A stretch of DNA of 64,000 nt from JACKAQ01 sp965227145. GTDB lineage: Bacteria; Calditrichota; Calditrichia; RBG-13-44-9; J075. Below are positions 39,963 to 48,028 of the stretch, piece by piece (within the stretch, counting starts at the first letter, position 1; every line of letters begins with the position of its first letter). A program made the translations under genes and the position numbers. The notes beneath the pieces were generated by a model. That model was not told the origin of the DNA, did no database searches, and saw only the letters and a program-made list of their open reading frames with translations. The stretch is taken from the NCBI GenBank assembly GCA_965227145.1, contig OZ245730.1:4278001-4342000 (forward strand), written 5' to 3'.

Positions 39963-40610
39963 TCAATTTTTTAATCGAAAATGGAAGGGAATTTGCGTCC
40001 ATACTTTTACAACGCGATCGCGTTGTTTGCCGGGCGAGAATTTGAATTGTCGCGCAGCAGCCAGCGCAGCTTCATCCAGCAACGGGTGCGATTTTAGAAT
40101 TTCGACCTGTTCTACATTGCCAACTGTATTGATCAACACTTTCACCACAACCTGCCCTTCAATTCCGGCGCGTTTGGCCAATTCCGGATAGTCCGGCGTT
40201 ACCTGGTGCAGCACTTCCGGTCGTTCAGAAAGTGCGTAAAACGGCACGGTTGGTTCCGGATCTTCTGCCGGTGGCGGCGGCACATCTGTCAAACCGGAAT
40301 TTTCCACCCAACTCATTTCATCGATGGTCAAATCATCCGGGATATCATCATCCGAATCCGATTCCACAGGGATTACCGGACGCTGCGGTTTTGGCGGCGG
40401 TTTGAGCTGTTTTGTTAGCGGGATATCCACCGCTTCGATCGGAGTATCAATTTTTTTCTGCACCGGAACGCTGTTTTCGAATCGCTGAAACGCGAAAAAA
40501 AGTGACGCCGTAATCATCAGCGCAGTCACCAGCGCAATCTCGACCCAACGCGGATATTTTTTCCGCAAATCCGCCGCAGGCTCTTTAAAAATGAGTTGTT
40601 GATGTGCCAT
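39963..40610 (-). CDS. TonB-family energy transducer
   Basis: 215 residues with the classic layout: short cytoplasmic start, one membrane helix (about 26-44), a Pro-rich periplasmic spacer (KPPPKPQRPVIPVES), an acidic segment (SDDDIPDDLTIDE), and a TonB_C domain (about 125-215) with VTPDYPELAKRAGIEGQVVV and AARQFKFSPGKQ. It passes proton-motive energy to outer-membrane transporters; ExbB/ExbD and the receptor are not in the window. GAGGAG lies before the ATG. The spacer is short, so reach across the periplasm may depend on the acidic extension. Confidence 0.88.
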   Translation of the reverse strand: MAHQQLIFKEPAADLRKKYPRWVEIALVTALMITASLFFAFQRFENSVPVQKKIDTPIEAVDIPLTKQLKPPPKPQRPVIPVESDSDDDIPDDLTIDEMSWVENSGLTDVPPPPAEDPEPTVPFYALSERPEVLHQVTPDYPELAKRAGIEGQVVVKVLINTVGNVEQVEILKSHPLLDEAALAAARQFKFSPGKQRDRVVKVWTQIPFHFRLKN

Positions 40611-40643
40611 CGCAAAATCTCCTCAGTTGTTTTCATTGTCTGT

Positions 40644-40659
40644 TTCAAAGCAAGTGCCA
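40644..40659 (-). promoter_or_regulatory. Weak sigma54-like site upstream of tonB
   Basis: Minus strand TGGCAC, five bases, TTGAA: a perfect -24 element, but the -12 GC doublet is broken (GA). About 35-50 bp before the TonB gene. Recorded as a weak candidate only. Confidence 0.2.
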
Positions 40660-40890
40660 CAAATTTTTATATTCTTTAAATATTTGTTTTTAAATGGCTT
40701 GAGAAAATTCGATCATTGTTGGCAGCGTGAAAAATCTTGCATTTTGCAATCAATTTTGCATATCACAACCGGCGATGCAATAATTGGAAATCAGCAATTA
40801 CCGTTTTGGATTTTTCATCGAGTTGATTACATTCGTGCATTCGAACGAATAAAAAAACGAAGTTGTAAAGCCGACAAAACCGAATAACAC

Positions 40891-43365
40891 ATGCCAGAAA
40901 AATACCCGAACCAGATTGCCAATGTGCTGCTACCCATCCCGGTGGATGAGCCGTTTTCGTATGCCATTCCCGAAGAATTTGCCGATTTGATCGCGCCCGG
41001 CGTGCAGGTGATTGTGCCGGTTGGCGAACGATTTTCGCAGGGAATTGTGTTCGGCATCGACACGCCGGAAAACAGCGAGCGCAAATTGAAATCCATAGAA
41101 GATGTGATCGATCCCGACCCGTTTGTGGGCGACGATTTGCTGAAGCTGATTCACTGGATTTCGGAATATTACATTTGCCATTTGGGCGAAGCGCTGCGGC
41201 TGCTGAACACGGCGGTAAATCTTGAAAAATCAGCGTTTGAATTGCGCAAAATTGATGGCGCACCACCGGAAAAATTGACCGCGCGGCAGCAACAGGTTTT
41301 CGAAAAACTGGTTGGCGATGCATGGTTTTCCGTGAAAGATATCGAAAAGCTGCTCGGTCGCACCAATTTGCTGCACACGGTTCATAAATTGCGGCGAATC
41401 GGCGCAGTGGAAACACGTTACACGCCACCGCAACTCAAAAAAATTTACAAAACCATCGATTTTTTCCGGCTGTTGCCGGCAGCGGATTGGAGTGAATCGG
41501 TGCAAAAAAAATATGCAGGCGAAACCACACGCCGCAGCAAAGCGCACGACCTGATCGACTTTCTCTCGGAGGGAAATTTTGTTGACCGGAGTGAATTGCG
41601 GGAAGTCGGATTCGACAGCACGATCATCAAAAAATTGACCGACGAAGGCGTGCTCGACCGCGAGGAACGCGAAATTTTTCGCGCGCAAGTGCAGCATTTT
41701 CAGGAAGATATAAAATCCGTTGAACTCAGCGATGAACAGCAGGAATTTGTTTCCGATGCGGAACCGTTTTTGGGCGAATCGCATAAATTCCAGCCGTTTT
41801 TGCTGCACGGAATTACCGGGAGCGGGAAAACTCAAATTTACATCGAGCTGATTCGCCGGGCGCTGGCCGCCGGACAGGATGCCATTGTGCTCATCCCGGA
41901 AATCGTGCTGACACCGCAAACTGTGGGGCGGTTTTCCCATTATTTTGGCGATGACGTTGCCGCCATCCACAGCCGCATTTCCCCCGGCGAAAAAACCGAA
42001 GTGCTCCAAAAATGCAGGGAAGGCAAGGTTCGCGTGATTATCGGACCGCGTTCGGCGGTGTTTGCGCCGTTCAAAAATCTGGGTATTATTATTGTCGATG
42101 AGGAGCACGAAAGCAGCTACAAACAAAGCGACGCAACGCCGCGCTACAACGCCCGTGATGTGGCGCTTTATCGCGCGTTTCTCAATAATATTCCCATCGT
42201 GCTCGGCTCCGCAACGCCCAGCTTGGAAAGTTTGTTTAACGCAAAATCGGAAAAATACCGCTATTTTCACCTCTCCAAACGGATCAGCCAGCGCAATTTG
42301 CCGCGCACACAGGTGGTGGATATCAAAGAGCAGTGGTTCAAAGGCGGCGAGCTACCGCTCTATTCGGATACCCTGCTGCTGAAAATGGAAGCGAAAGTGC
42401 TCAGCCGTGAGCAGGCGATTATTTTGCAGAACCGCCGGGGCTATTCGCCATATATTTTGTGTCAGGAATGCGGGCATGTGGAGAAGTGCCCAAATTGTGA
42501 TATTACACTAACTTATCACAATTTTGGAAAGGATTTGCGCTGCCATTATTGCGGCTACAGCCAGCCGGCGCCAAGCTTTTGCCCGAACTGCCGGGGAATG
42601 GAAATATTATACAAAGGCGTGGGCACACAACGGGTGGAAGAGGAAACCATCGCCCGTTTTCCGCATGCGAAAATGCTGCGGATGGATCAGGATACGACGC
42701 GGCGAAAGGATGATCACGCCAAAATTCTGGAGAGCTTCCGCAATCACGAAGCGGATTTTTTGATCGGCACGAAAATGATCGCCAAAGGGCTGGATTTTGA
42801 GCGGGTGACGCTGGTTGGCGTGGTGAATGCGGATCAGGGATTGAATTTCCCGGATTTCCGCGCGGTGGAAAAAACCTTCCAGTTGCTGGTGCAGGCTTCC
42901 GGCAGATCCGGGCGCGGCGCAAACAGCGGCGAAGTGGTGATCCAGACGTTTGATCCGCAGCATTATATCTACCCATTTTTGCTGACCCACGATTACCTGA
43001 AATTTTACGAACGGGAAATCGCCAGTCGAAAAGCGTTGAAATATCCGCCGTTTTCGCGGCTCTGCCTCATTCGCGTCATCGGCGATGACGAGGGCGCAGT
43101 ATTGCATTATTCGCAGGAAATTGCCAAATATTTGTGGCGCTGCAATGAGCAGAAACGTTACCAGGTGTTGGGTCCCGCGCCGGCACCGCTGGCGAAAATC
43201 AACAACCAGTATCGTTATCACGTGCTGCTGAAACAGCCCCGCGAAAACGATCCGTCGATGAGCTATTTGCGCAAGGTGGTGAAACAGGGCATCTACAAAA
43301 ATCCCGACCTGAAAAAATGGCCGGTCGCCGTGCAGATAGATGTGGATCCGTTGGATATTTTGTGA
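40891..43365 (+). CDS. priA: Primosomal protein N' (PriA helicase)
   Basis: Restarts stalled replication forks by binding branched DNA and loading the replicative helicase. 824 residues: N-terminal 3'-DNA-binding domain (about 5-105), winged-helix part, then a superfamily 2 helicase with Walker A GITGSGKTQIY (about 308-318), IVDEEHESSYK (DEEH box), GSATPSLES, and the zinc-binding insert with eight Cys (CQECGHVEKCPNC ... CHYCG ... CPNC). RAVEKTFQLLVQASGRSGR is helicase motif VI, quoted as QLLVQASGRSGR. Complete and apparently functional. The ATG at 40891 has no clear ribosome-binding site. A secreted protein gene follows after eight bases. Confidence 0.96.
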   Translation: MPEKYPNQIANVLLPIPVDEPFSYAIPEEFADLIAPGVQVIVPVGERFSQGIVFGIDTPENSERKLKSIEDVIDPDPFVGDDLLKLIHWISEYYICHLGEALRLLNTAVNLEKSAFELRKIDGAPPEKLTARQQQVFEKLVGDAWFSVKDIEKLLGRTNLLHTVHKLRRIGAVETRYTPPQLKKIYKTIDFFRLLPAADWSESVQKKYAGETTRRSKAHDLIDFLSEGNFVDRSELREVGFDSTIIKKLTDEGVLDREEREIFRAQVQHFQEDIKSVELSDEQQEFVSDAEPFLGESHKFQPFLLHGITGSGKTQIYIELIRRALAAGQDAIVLIPEIVLTPQTVGRFSHYFGDDVAAIHSRISPGEKTEVLQKCREGKVRVIIGPRSAVFAPFKNLGIIIVDEEHESSYKQSDATPRYNARDVALYRAFLNNIPIVLGSATPSLESLFNAKSEKYRYFHLSKRISQRNLPRTQVVDIKEQWFKGGELPLYSDTLLLKMEAKVLSREQAIILQNRRGYSPYILCQECGHVEKCPNCDITLTYHNFGKDLRCHYCGYSQPAPSFCPNCRGMEILYKGVGTQRVEEETIARFPHAKMLRMDQDTTRRKDDHAKILESFRNHEADFLIGTKMIAKGLDFERVTLVGVVNADQGLNFPDFRAVEKTFQLLVQASGRSGRGANSGEVVIQTFDPQHYIYPFLLTHDYLKFYEREIASRKALKYPPFSRLCLIRVIGDDEGAVLHYSQEIAKYLWRCNEQKRYQVLGPAPAPLAKINNQYRYHVLLKQPRENDPSMSYLRKVVKQGIYKNPDLKKWPVAVQIDVDPLDIL

Positions 43366-43373
43366 GGAAAACC

Positions 43374-44279
43374 ATGTTACGACATTTGTTGTTGACAATC
43401 TCATGCTTTACAACCTTCGCAATCGGGCAACCTGCAACATTGTTGGAAGTTCGAATTAACACGGATCAAACTGAATATATCAAAGGTGAGTTGTTTCAAA
43501 TAGATGTAAAAATAACAAATAACGATGTAAACCTGCTTGAACTGCAATCTCCACAATTACACCATAAATTGATCGTCAGACATTTGGAAGATAATTATGA
43601 ATTCACTGTTAATTCGCTAGGCAGAGAAGATCTATTTTATCGGGAGTTATTGCCGGGGAGAACCTATAATTTCTCAGTCACACCTTCTACTTATATGACT
43701 TATACCGAAGAAGGACTACAACGCCACCTGGTTCCTGGGTATTACTGGAAAGAAGGCACATACCAGATAGAAATGGTCATTTGGAATCGCAAGAATGAAC
43801 AATATGAATCCAATGTTTACGAATTCGTTGTTAAACCTGTACCAGAGCAATATAAATCTTCGTTCAATATCTTGCGACATAAAAGTAGAAGTAACTTAGC
43901 TCCAACATACAAAGACATGATGAAAATATTTCTCTCAGAAAAAGCGTCTATCTATCAGTATGAGATGTTTTATCTTTTATCACAGTATGCTTCAAATGAA
44001 TTTAAAATAGAGCGAGTAACTGATCTCACTATCGATTTAAAAAATGCACTAACAAATCTGATTCTAGAAAAACCCAACAAACAATACATAATTCAATATG
44101 TAAGACATATTAAACATTTTGTGAATGAGAGTAAAGATTTGCAGGCAGTTGCTGCAAATAAAGCGTTTCTAACAGAAATTGCCGATTCGGTCAAAACTTT
44201 AAGCGCCAAAGAACCGCAACGGTATGAGAAACTGGTTCAGGTTTTAAGCGGCGAAGAGGAGCAGGTTTTCAAGAATTAA
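43374..44279 (+). CDS. Secreted protein of unknown function downstream of priA
   Basis: The start is ATG at 43374 (GAGGAAA upstream), eight bases after the priA stop; a longer frame overlapping priA is less likely. 301 residues: a signal peptide ending near AIGQ, then a beta-rich domain (about 25-165; VRINTDQTEYIKGELFQIDV, VKITNND, YWKEGTYQIEMVIW) like the immunoglobulin-fold stress-type or protease-inhibitor-type modules. A helical C-terminal half follows (about 170-300). Codon use is visibly more AT-rich than priA and most neighbours (many TTA, ATA and AGA codons), which hints at later acquisition. No family assigned. Confidence 0.65.
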   Translation: MLRHLLLTISCFTTFAIGQPATLLEVRINTDQTEYIKGELFQIDVKITNNDVNLLELQSPQLHHKLIVRHLEDNYEFTVNSLGREDLFYRELLPGRTYNFSVTPSTYMTYTEEGLQRHLVPGYYWKEGTYQIEMVIWNRKNEQYESNVYEFVVKPVPEQYKSSFNILRHKSRSNLAPTYKDMMKIFLSEKASIYQYEMFYLLSQYASNEFKIERVTDLTIDLKNALTNLILEKPNKQYIIQYVRHIKHFVNESKDLQAVAANKAFLTEIADSVKTLSAKEPQRYEKLVQVLSGEEEQVFKN

Positions 44280-44295
44280 GTTTCGATGGTACTAC

Positions 44296-44360
44296 GGGGC
44301 GCATATATGCGCCCCTCTACCAATAATTGTAATTTTGTAGGGAATGCATATATACATTCC
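44296..44360. repeat. Tandem pair of GTAGGG-type intergenic palindromes
   Basis: GGGGCGCATATATGCGCCCC (44296-44315) is a perfect palindrome flanked by TAC/TCTAC. 25 bases later GTAGGGAATG...CATTCC (44341-44360) is a near-perfect one with the same ATATAT centre. Such GTAGGGGC...GCCCCTAC elements are dispersed in many bacterial genomes. They lie in the gap between convergent genes and may also act as a terminator. Confidence 0.65.
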
Positions 44361-44394
44361 AAAACGCCAACCCGTTATTTTTAATAAACTTATC

Positions 44395-44973
44395 TCAGGC
44401 AAGCAAGGTATCCGAATCAATGCCGGATTCGGATTGGAATGCTTTAAGCAGGGCAAAAAATTCCGCAACCGTGCGCACCCGCGGTCCTTTCCATTGCTGG
44501 TTCCACGGGCGGTCGAGGCAGACGGCCAGCCGTCCGGTATTCTGGAATTTCTCCAGATTCACCGTAAAATCATCCAGCAGCGCCAATCCGGGAACGCGCT
44601 GTTTTTCGTGCTCAATGTGGATTTCGTTGGCAGGCACATCGTTTTTGCCGAGCCAGACCATGGTCGGGTAGCGGTGTGCGGGCGGCTGCGCTGTGACGAT
44701 CACAATCTCAAAATCATTCTCAAACTGGCGCAGCGCATCGATTTCGCCGGGATAGGCGGGCGCGTTTTCCAGAATTTCCCGGGCAAATTGCCCGTCCATA
44801 AACTGGTAAATTTCTTTGCCGATCGGGTAAAAATGTTCCAGCGCCCAATCCGTCACCGGCTTGATGGTATGTTCAGGAAATTCCCGAAGATAAACGGCGT
44901 TCAGCGAGCTTACGTAGTCCCGCAAAACGCCGTCAACATCGATTAAAACGCGTTCTTTTTTGGTGTGGGTCAT
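44395..44973 (-). CDS. HAD-superfamily 5'(3')-deoxyribonucleotidase-like protein
   Basis: 192 residues. HAD motif I is LIDVDGVLRDY (nucleophile and acid Asp, about 12-18), motif II falls in VIVTAQPP (Thr), and the C-terminal acidic motif is LLDDFTVNLEKF. The small helical cap between (about 25-75) matches the NT5C / deoxynucleotidase group. It probably dephosphorylates nucleoside monophosphates, though phosphatases of this group can act on other small phosphates. Weak ribosome-binding site. It is separated from the SDR gene upstream by a gap that holds the cloverleaf repeat. Confidence 0.75.
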   Translation of the reverse strand: MTHTKKERVLIDVDGVLRDYVSSLNAVYLREFPEHTIKPVTDWALEHFYPIGKEIYQFMDGQFAREILENAPAYPGEIDALRQFENDFEIVIVTAQPPAHRYPTMVWLGKNDVPANEIHIEHEKQRVPGLALLDDFTVNLEKFQNTGRLAVCLDRPWNQQWKGPRVRTVAEFFALLKAFQSESGIDSDTLLA

Positions 44974-45013
44974 AATAAAAAGTAGGATTTTTCAGAATCA
45001 TAAATATTAAACA

Positions 45014-45128
45014 GAGCATCCTGAGTGACCGGTCGCGTTTTTTTGCGATCGGTTGTATCGAGGGGTGCGGTAATTGCATTTTTCACCGCACCCTTCGATA
45101 CGCCCTGTTGGGGCTACTCAGGATGCTC
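45014..45128. repeat. Cloverleaf-like intergenic repeat (three hairpins closed by a 13-bp stem)
   Basis: Outer arms GAGCATCCTGAGT (45014-45026) and ACTCAGGATGCTC (45116-45128) are perfectly complementary. Inside are three hairpins in series: ACCGGTCGC/GCGATCGGT (45028-45053), a 17-bp stem 45055-45071 with 45085-45101 (one G-T-type mismatch), and GCCC/GGGC (45102-45114). Almost every base is in a stem. The CATCCTGAGT...ACTCAGGATG ends resemble dispersed repeats seen in other bacterial genomes. Not a tRNA: no anticodon or T-loop features. Confidence 0.8.
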
Positions 45129-45163
45129 CAATTGTGCAAAGATTCAATCTATTTTCAACAAAC

Positions 45164-45952
45164 TTATCCGTCGATGTAATTTTCCGCATTGTCCACCGCG
45201 ATGGTGTCGCCGTTGATCCACTGGGCGTTCATGCTGCACAGCGCAACCATTGCATCGGCGATGTCTTCCGGCGTGGTGAGGCGTCCGGCAGGATTGCGAT
45301 ACAGCGCAGTTTTGATCATGTGATCGCTGCCGGGAATTTTTTCCAGCGCCGGCGTGACGGTTACGCCCGCACGAATCGCGTTCACTGTTGTGCCGATATG
45401 CCCGAGTTCCAACGCCAACTGGCGGCAATAGGATTCCAGCGCAGCTTTGGCAGAGCTAACCGCGCCGTAGCTGCGAACCGCTTTGTCCGCACCGTGGCTG
45501 GTCATCGCGAACACGCGCGATCCGTGTCCGAGCAATCCGCGGAAGTAACATTCCTGCGTCCAGTACACCAGCGAATTTGCCATCACGTCCAGCGTCATGG
45601 ACAGGTTTGCACGGGTCATTGCTGCGCTTTCTTCATCGATAAATTTTTTGAGCGTGCCGAACGCGAGGCTGTGCATCAGCACTTTCAGGTGTTGGCCATC
45701 GGGAATTTCCGCACGGATTTTGTCGGCGATTTCCTTTTGTTTGCCTTCATCCGCGGCGTTGGCGTTGTAAAATGTGCACCGAACGCCCTCAGCTTCTATT
45801 TTGCCGATAATTTCTTCCACCTTCGGCATGGTTGCCCGGCGATCGAGGTGAACACCAAAAATGTCGTAGCCCTCTTTTGCCAAACGGATTGCAGCGGCAG
45901 CACCGAAACCGCTGCTGCTGCCCAAAATTAGTGCGTATTTTTTGTCACTCAT
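45164..45952 (-). CDS. Enoyl-ACP reductase-like short-chain dehydrogenase (FabI/FabL type)
   Basis: The start at 45952 (MSDKKYALILGSSSGFG) is set by GGAG six bases upstream. 262 residues with a Rossmann fold: LGSSSGFGAAAAIRLAKEG as the dinucleotide-binding loop, HSLAFGTLKKF (the HSIAFA-like segment of enoyl reductases) and SYGAVSSAKAALESYCRQLA. The Tyr and Lys are spaced Y-x6-K, as in FabI/FabL, rather than the Y-x3-K of ordinary SDRs. It would reduce the trans-2 double bond of growing acyl-ACP in membrane lipid synthesis. Whether it is the main enoyl reductase cannot be told from this window; no other fab genes are near. Confidence 0.8.
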   Translation of the reverse strand: MSDKKYALILGSSSGFGAAAAIRLAKEGYDIFGVHLDRRATMPKVEEIIGKIEAEGVRCTFYNANAADEGKQKEIADKIRAEIPDGQHLKVLMHSLAFGTLKKFIDEESAAMTRANLSMTLDVMANSLVYWTQECYFRGLLGHGSRVFAMTSHGADKAVRSYGAVSSAKAALESYCRQLALELGHIGTTVNAIRAGVTVTPALEKIPGSDHMIKTALYRNPAGRLTTPEDIADAMVALCSMNAQWINGDTIAVDNAENYIDG

Positions 45953-46017
45953 AATATTCTCCATCGTTTTTCTGATAACCCGGCTAATATAACCAACCGG
46001 GGACTTTTTTCAAATTG

Positions 46018-47958
46018 TTAAAACGCAAAGGAAATTCCGATGTGGAAATTCCCGGCGGATTCGCCCGGTTTGGGGAACCATTTCCAGCCGTAATCGAAGC
46101 GCACCGGTCCGAACGGTGTGATCACCGCCAGCCCGATGCCGGAGCCCATTTTCAGTGAAAAATTTTCGAATTCGGAACTGCTCTGAAAAATGTTGCCGCC
46201 ATCGATAAATGTTTCCGCCTGAAACAGCCAAAACAGCGGAATCCGCAATTCCGCATTGGCCAAAAAGAGGTATTTCCCGCCGAGCGGTTCCTGCTGCTCG
46301 TTGCCGTCGCCATCAATATATGTGATAATTTCACCGATAAACCGCTCCGGATATCCGCGAACCGTGTTCGCCCCGCCAATGTAAAATCGCTCCGATTGCG
46401 GGATAAACTGAACGTCCTGCGCATCTCCCATTTCGATCAATCCGGCAGCGCGAATGCGGGTTGCAAACACCCATTTTTTCTGCAACGGAAATTTTTGGTA
46501 ACGGCTCCACTGCATGTTGAATTTGTAAAACAGATTGGTGACGAGCGTATCCTGTGCCTGTCCCGCAAAAATCGGGCGGCTGCGGGTGTAGGCAAATTTG
46601 TTGTAAAATTCCGTGAGATAGCCGCGATTCGGGGTAAATAAATTGTCCCGCCGGTCTTTCACCGGCACAAATGTGATGGCATAAATCAAATCCTGACCAC
46701 CGGCGATCAGGTTGGTCAGCTCGCTGAGGTTCACCCGGGAAATGTCGGTGTTTTCCTGCAAATCCACTTTTTGGAAGGAAATTCCGGCGGTGTACGACCA
46801 GTAATTTTCGAACACATGCGAAATATTGAACGACGTTTCCAGCGATGTCGCCGGTAAATTGGTAATCGGCGGGCTTTCGTCCGTCAGCGAAATTTTGAAA
46901 ACGCCGGGCGTTCGCGTATTCAGCACCCACGGCTCCACAAATGTGAACGAATACTGGTTTCGCGGATTGAGCAATTTGCGCGGCGAGTTGGGCGTCTCGC
47001 GCCCATAGTGCAACGACGGCACAACTTGCAGCGAAATACTGCGCGCCGTTCCGGCGATGTTCCGGTGCCCGCCTTCCGCCGTAAAATCGAATGTGGTAAT
47101 ATTCCCTTTGGCATCGTCCTGCTCGTTGCCGACACCGAACCGGAAACCCAGCCAGGCCATTTTTTTCTCGGCCAATTTCCAGTGCAACACCACCTGCGAG
47201 GGATCGTCCGTTTTGGGCACCAGTTCGTAATTCACATATTGGAACAATCCAGTGCTGTAAATGTTTTTTTGCGATTTGTCAATTTTTTCGCGGGAAAACA
47301 AATCACCTTTGTCGATCTGCATTTCCCGGCGCAGCAAAAACCGTTTCACATGTTGCTCGCCTTCGAACGCGAAAGTAACATCCGCAATGTGGACAGTTAC
47401 GCCCTCATCCACTGTAAAATTGAGCACAATCAGCGTGTCCTCAACTATTTTGCGATCGACCGTCAGCACGATATACGGCTTGCCATTGTTCGTGTACAGC
47501 GTTTCAATCCGGTTGATGCCCGCATCCACTTCCGATTGCTGATACGGTTGCCCTTCTTTTAAATACACGCGATCGTATAAATGGATGGTTTTGTATTGCT
47601 CATTTCCGGTAAAATTTTTCTCTTTCAAATAGTAGCGTTTGCCCTCGTTCACCTGAAAATCGAGCACAATTTCGTCGCCGTCTTTGTTCACTTTGTAGTC
47701 CACATACACGTTCAAAAATCCGCGCATCTGGTAATAATTGGTGAGCAAAATGCGATCGAGATTGGCGAAACGGGCGTTGAATTTCTTTTTTTCCTGCGAT
47801 TTCAACAGGCTTTTCAATTCTTTTTCGGGAAAGGCGTCTGTGCCCGAAAAGGTAATTTTCCGGACTTTCAGGTTCGTTTGCGCAACAGCCATTCCCCCGA
47901 AAAGGCACAGCCAGATCGCCAGCAAGTATGTTGAAAAAGGGTGGTTTCTTTGGTTCAT
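46018..47958 (-). CDS. tamA: Omp85-family outer-membrane protein, TamA-like
   Basis: 646 residues with a signal peptide (ending GMAVAQ), then POTRA domains (about 28-270; KVRKITFSGTDAFPEKELK, YYLKEKNFTGNEQYKT, VTVHIADVTFAFEG), and a 16-strand surface-antigen barrel (about 300-646). The barrel contains the L6-type RFYIGGANTVRGYPE (VRGF/Y-like motif) and ends SAGNFHIGISFAF with the terminal Phe needed for insertion. The gene follows tamB-like 48029-52030 by 70 bp on the same strand, so it is better called TamA-like than BamA. The pair moves lipids or assembles outer-membrane proteins across the envelope. Confidence 0.87.
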   Translation of the reverse strand: MNQRNHPFSTYLLAIWLCLFGGMAVAQTNLKVRKITFSGTDAFPEKELKSLLKSQEKKKFNARFANLDRILLTNYYQMRGFLNVYVDYKVNKDGDEIVLDFQVNEGKRYYLKEKNFTGNEQYKTIHLYDRVYLKEGQPYQQSEVDAGINRIETLYTNNGKPYIVLTVDRKIVEDTLIVLNFTVDEGVTVHIADVTFAFEGEQHVKRFLLRREMQIDKGDLFSREKIDKSQKNIYSTGLFQYVNYELVPKTDDPSQVVLHWKLAEKKMAWLGFRFGVGNEQDDAKGNITTFDFTAEGGHRNIAGTARSISLQVVPSLHYGRETPNSPRKLLNPRNQYSFTFVEPWVLNTRTPGVFKISLTDESPPITNLPATSLETSFNISHVFENYWSYTAGISFQKVDLQENTDISRVNLSELTNLIAGGQDLIYAITFVPVKDRRDNLFTPNRGYLTEFYNKFAYTRSRPIFAGQAQDTLVTNLFYKFNMQWSRYQKFPLQKKWVFATRIRAAGLIEMGDAQDVQFIPQSERFYIGGANTVRGYPERFIGEIITYIDGDGNEQQEPLGGKYLFLANAELRIPLFWLFQAETFIDGGNIFQSSSEFENFSLKMGSGIGLAVITPFGPVRFDYGWKWFPKPGESAGNFHIGISFAF

Positions 47959-48028
47959 TTATCGATTGTTATTTTCCGAAATTACAGGTTGATGCCAGCC
48001 GCTTTTCGGCAGGCCGTTGCGCAGAAAA

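Noticed and set aside
41230..42270. Long antisense open frame within priA
   Set aside because: Covered by conserved helicase motifs on the plus strand; the antisense product is Cys/Phe/His-rich and unrelated to any family I know.
45014..45128. Cloverleaf as a tRNA gene
   Set aside because: No seven-base anticodon loop, no TTC-type T-loop and no D-loop guanines; the closing stem is 13 bp.
45074..45931. 285-codon open frame on the plus strand across the SDR gene
   Set aside because: The minus strand carries the Rossmann motif and Y-x6-K; the plus frame also runs through the cloverleaf repeat.
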